A DNA stretch of 64,000 bases, taken from NCBI RefSeq assembly GCF_003664255.1, contig NZ_RCCV01000001.1, positions 1,240,001 to 1,304,000 of the forward strand, given 5' to 3'. A program made the translations under genes and the position numbers. The DNA comes from Micromonospora sp. M71_S20 (GTDB taxonomy: Bacteria > Actinomycetota > Actinomycetes > Mycobacteriales > Micromonosporaceae). Shown here piece after piece: positions 61,720 through 64,000 of the stretch. How positions within the stretch are numbered: position 1 is the first letter of the stretch; each line of letters starts with the position of its first letter. Below the pieces are notes generated by a model. The model was given only the letters and a program-made list of their open reading frames with translations, was not told the DNA's origin and did not search any database.

Positions 61720-63138
61720 ATGACCTCCACGGGACGGACGGCGGGCGGCGGCACGGGCATCTTCCGCCGCAAGCCGGTCGAGGAGATCGCCGACGAGACC
61801 GGGGACGGGCTCGCGCGTTCCCTCGGGCTCTGGCAGCTCACCGCCATCGGGGTGGGCGGCATCATCGGCGCGGGCATCTTCGCCCTGGCCGGTGCCGTGG
61901 CGAGCGAGACCGCCGGCCCGGCCGTGCTGGTCTCGTTCCTGATCGCGGGGCTCGCCAGCGCGGCGGCGGCCCTGTCGTACGCCGAGTTCGCCGGCATGAT
62001 CCCAAAGGCCGGCTCGGCCTACACCTACGGGTACGCGGTGCTCGGCGAGGCGGTGGGCTGGTTCATCGGCTGGGACCTGCTGCTGGAGTACACCGCGATC
62101 GTGGCCGTGGTGGCGATCGGCATCTCCGGCTACTTCTCGTTCCTGGTGGGCGAGCTGGGGGTGGACCTGCCGGCCTGGATGCTCGGCGCCCCGGGCACCG
62201 GCGAGGGACGGGTGGTCGACCTGTTCGCGGTGGTTCTCTGCCTGTTCATCGCGTTCCTGCTGAACCTCGGGATCAAGTCCGCCGCCCGCTTCGAGACGAT
62301 CGTCGTCGGGTTGAAGATCGCCGTGGTGCTGCTGGTCGTCGTGGTCGGCTTCTTCCACATCCGCACCGAGAACTACTCGCCGTTCTTCCCCTTCGGGCTG
62401 GGCGGGGCGTTCACCGGCGCGGCCACGGTCTTCTTCGCCGTGTTCGGCTACGACGCGATGAGCACGGCCGCCGAGGAGTCGAAGGACGCCCGCCGGCACA
62501 TGCCCAAGGCGATCATCTACTCGCTGGCGATCTCGATGGTCCTCTACGTGCTGGCCACCCTGGTGCTGACCGGTATGCAGAACTACCGGGACATCGACCC
62601 GGAGAGCGGCTTCTCCTCCGCGTTCGCCTCCGTGGGGCTCTCCGGCCTGGCCAGCGTGATCGCGGTCGGCGCGATCATCGGCATCCTGACCGTGATGTTC
62701 ACCTTCATGCTCGGCGTCACGCGGGTGTGGTTCTCGATGAGCCGGGACGGGCTGCTGCCGGGATGGTTCGCCAAGCTGCACCCGGTCCGCCGGGTGCCGA
62801 GCCGGGTCACCTGGATCGTCGGCGTGGGCTCGGCCCTGATCGCCGGCTTCCTGCCGATCCGGGAGGCGGCCGAGCTGACCAACATCGGCATCCTGCTGGC
62901 CTTCGTGGTGGTCTGCGTCGCGGTGATCGTGCTGCGCTACCGCCGCCCCGACGCGCCGCGCACCTTCCGGCTGCCGGGCATGCCCGTGGTGCCGGCGCTG
63001 GGCGCGGCCTTCTCCCTCTGGCTGATCACCTACCTGGCCCCGGAGACGTGGCTGCGCTTCGCCGTCTGGTTCCTGATCGGCGCGGTCATCTACGCCCTCT
63101 ACGGCTACCGGCGCTCGGCGCTGGCCCGCCGGGACTGA
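61720..63138 (+). CDS. Amino acid permease (APC superfamily, cationic amino acid transporter-like)
   Basis: A 472-residue, twelve-helix permease. It opens LGLWQLTAIGVGGIIGAGIFALAGAVA, the conserved GxGIG(A)GIF unwound helix that binds the amino-acid backbone, then LSYAEFAGMIPKAGSAYTYGYAVLGE. YDAMSTAAEESKDARRHMPKAI matches the CAT/YfnA branch. It probably imports amino acids by proton symport. ATG with GGAAGGGGG upstream. Its 3' end overlaps the convergent radical-SAM gene by 34 bases. Confidence 0.92.
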   Translation: MTSTGRTAGGGTGIFRRKPVEEIADETGDGLARSLGLWQLTAIGVGGIIGAGIFALAGAVASETAGPAVLVSFLIAGLASAAAALSYAEFAGMIPKAGSAYTYGYAVLGEAVGWFIGWDLLLEYTAIVAVVAIGISGYFSFLVGELGVDLPAWMLGAPGTGEGRVVDLFAVVLCLFIAFLLNLGIKSAARFETIVVGLKIAVVLLVVVVGFFHIRTENYSPFFPFGLGGAFTGAATVFFAVFGYDAMSTAAEESKDARRHMPKAIIYSLAISMVLYVLATLVLTGMQNYRDIDPESGFSSAFASVGLSGLASVIAVGAIIGILTVMFTFMLGVTRVWFSMSRDGLLPGWFAKLHPVRRVPSRVTWIVGVGSALIAGFLPIREAAELTNIGILLAFVVVCVAVIVLRYRRPDAPRTFRLPGMPVVPALGAAFSLWLITYLAPETWLRFAVWFLIGAVIYALYGYRRSALARRD

Positions 63139-63854
63139 GGGCGGCACCCGCGCCCTCGGGACCGGGGGCGGTCACCCGCGCCCGGAGCTGCCCGCCCGCC
63201 GGGGCTGCGGCCGGTCACCGACGCCAGCAGCTCGTCGAGGGCGTCGACCTCGGCCCAGCCGTTCACCGCGATCCGGCCGGCGGCGTCGACTGTCACCTCG
63301 ACCCGGTCCGGGCTGCGCGACACCTCGTCGAGCAGGCCCGGGAAGCGGTCGCTGAGCAGCACGAACTCCTGGTTGGTGGAACCCACCCAGGGTCGCCGGG
63401 TGTCGATCCGGTCGGCCAGGAACGGCCCGGCGACGAGGAGGTCGGTCGCCGCCAGCAGCGCCGCGACGTCGTCCCGGCCGGCGTCGACCGCCCGGTGCAG
63501 CTGCGCCCCGGTGTAGCCGGTGAAGGTCATCACCGAACGCCCGGCGGCGCGTACCCCGGCGGCGACGGCGGCCAGCGGGGCGGCCTGGTCGAAGGGCTCG
63601 CCGCCCAGCAGCGTCAGCCCCTCGGTGCCGGCGTCCAGCACCCGGCGCACCAGGTCGGCGGGGGCGACACGTTCCCCGCCCCGGAAGGTCCACAGGTGCG
63701 GGTTGAAGCAGCCGGGGCAGCGGATGGCGCAGCCCTGCACCCAGACGGCCGTCCGCTCACCCGGCCCCTCCGCACGGGTGGCGGACAGGAACCGGGCCAC
63801 CGACACCGCCTCCGCCCCGACCGCAGGGCGGGGCCCGGGACCGTCGTCAGACAT
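63105..63854 (-). CDS. Radical SAM protein, NrdG-like activase type
   Basis: A 249-residue protein with one 4Fe-4S/SAM motif, CAIRCPGCFNPHLW, of the CxxxCxxC class, followed by LTLLGGEPFDQAAPL and VMTFTGYTGAQLH, the pattern of glycyl-radical and ribonucleotide reductase activating enzymes. The gene before it (cut by the window edge) overlaps its ATG by eight bases and may be its partner. The last 35 residues are Arg/Gly-rich and lie over the antisense of the permease gene's end, so the true C-terminus may be unusual. Confidence 0.88.
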   Translation of the reverse strand: MSDDGPGPRPAVGAEAVSVARFLSATRAEGPGERTAVWVQGCAIRCPGCFNPHLWTFRGGERVAPADLVRRVLDAGTEGLTLLGGEPFDQAAPLAAVAAGVRAAGRSVMTFTGYTGAQLHRAVDAGRDDVAALLAATDLLVAGPFLADRIDTRRPWVGSTNQEFVLLSDRFPGLLDEVSRSPDRVEVTVDAAGRIAVNGWAEVDALDELLASVTGRSPGGRAAPGAGDRPRSRGRGCRPQSRRASAERR

Positions 63855-64000
63855 CGAGGACCCGGCCGGGCGGCGGCTGCCCGGGCGCCGGCCCGACGGG
63901 CGGGAGGCAGGCCACGGCGTCGCGCAGGCGCGCGTACTCGTGGGGGGCCAGGTCGGCGGCGGCGGCGAACTCGGCCAGGCTGCCGAAGGACCCGCGCCGC
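63847..64000 (-). CDS. C-terminal fragment of an unidentified protein
   Basis: Only the last 50 or so residues are in the window (RRGSFGSLAEFAAAADLAP, YARLRDAVACLPP, GQPPPGRVLDV, stop). They are too few to name a family. The stop overlaps the radical-SAM ATG by eight bases (ATGTCTGA), so the two are surely translated from one mRNA. Confidence 0.6.
   Translation of the reverse strand, partial: RRGSFGSLAEFAAAADLAPHEYARLRDAVACLPPVGPAPGQPPPGRVLDV

Overview
This window is high-GC actinobacterial DNA, most likely from a Micromonosporaceae member (Micromonospora or a close relative). The evidence is GC-rich codon third positions throughout, many GTG starts, CysO/CysM-type sulfur metabolism, F420-type small oxidoreductases, a GH12+CBM2 cellulase behind a CebR-type palindrome, and many start codons placed 5-8 nt after a TANNNT -10 element (leaderless genes). 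It is chromosomal. I see no rRNA, convincing tRNA, CRISPR array or intact insertion sequence.

Layout. 1-4.4 kb: the end of a minus-strand surface-polysaccharide operon (O-antigen polymerase/ligase, Wzx flippase, polysaccharide pyruvyl transferase cut by the window edge). 4.4-5.8 kb: a proline-rich one-pass membrane protein. 6.0-14.0 kb: a histidine-utilisation operon on the plus strand (RpiR-type repressor, hutU, an M20 amidohydrolase, hutF, hutI, hutH) ended by a strong hairpin. 14.1-20.2 kb, minus strand: an AEC transporter, then rdgB-rph-MBL hydrolase-cysM-cysO-mec-DUF2017-clpS, a block syntenic with Mycobacterium tuberculosis Rv1331-Rv1341. 20.3-27.9 kb: a degenerate P-loop protein, a large LuxR/ATPase regulator, pncB-pncA (NAD salvage) and an MFS exporter. 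28.3-39.6 kb: ctaD, an FAD monooxygenase, a GH12 cellulase, an amidase with a detached signal peptide, an aldo/keto reductase, a LigD-like phosphoesterase fused to a decayed ligase domain, threonine synthase, a GH15 enzyme and a cupin. 39.8-43.0 kb: a two-component system flanked by two small secreted or membrane proteins, each preceded by the same 16-bp motif. 43.2-56.4 kb: mixed single genes, including a beta-family protein, a cysteine-free HesB-like protein, a flavin monooxygenase, two peptidoglycan peptidases, two paralogous CRND-motif small proteins, three F420/FMN split-barrel-type proteins, a serine hydrolase, a pentapeptide-repeat protein and a caspase-like protein. 56.5-61.0 kb: a NarL-type two-component pair divergent from an ABC exporter and a YqeB-like protein. 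61.0-64.0 kb: SOUL protein, amino-acid permease, and a NrdG-like radical SAM protein.

How the genes work together. The hut genes encode histidine to urocanate to imidazolonepropionate to N-formimidoylglutamate to N-formylglutamate. The last hydrolysis has no recognisable HutG, so the embedded M20 enzyme is the best candidate. ClpS, Mec, CysO and CysM link protein turnover with thiocarboxylate-based cysteine synthesis; CysO here carries an unexpected 26-residue tail after its diglycine. PncA and PncB convert nicotinamide to nicotinate mononucleotide. The response regulator at 40.4 kb probably controls itself and the two small exported proteins beside it.

Most interesting leads: the CysO tail, the shared TTAACCC-N2-CCTTAGC sites around the two-component system, the LigD-like pseudoligase, the caspase-like His/Cys protein at 54 kb, the M20 enzyme in the hut operon, and the amidase separated from its signal peptide. 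All function calls are from reading sequence motifs; no database search was run.
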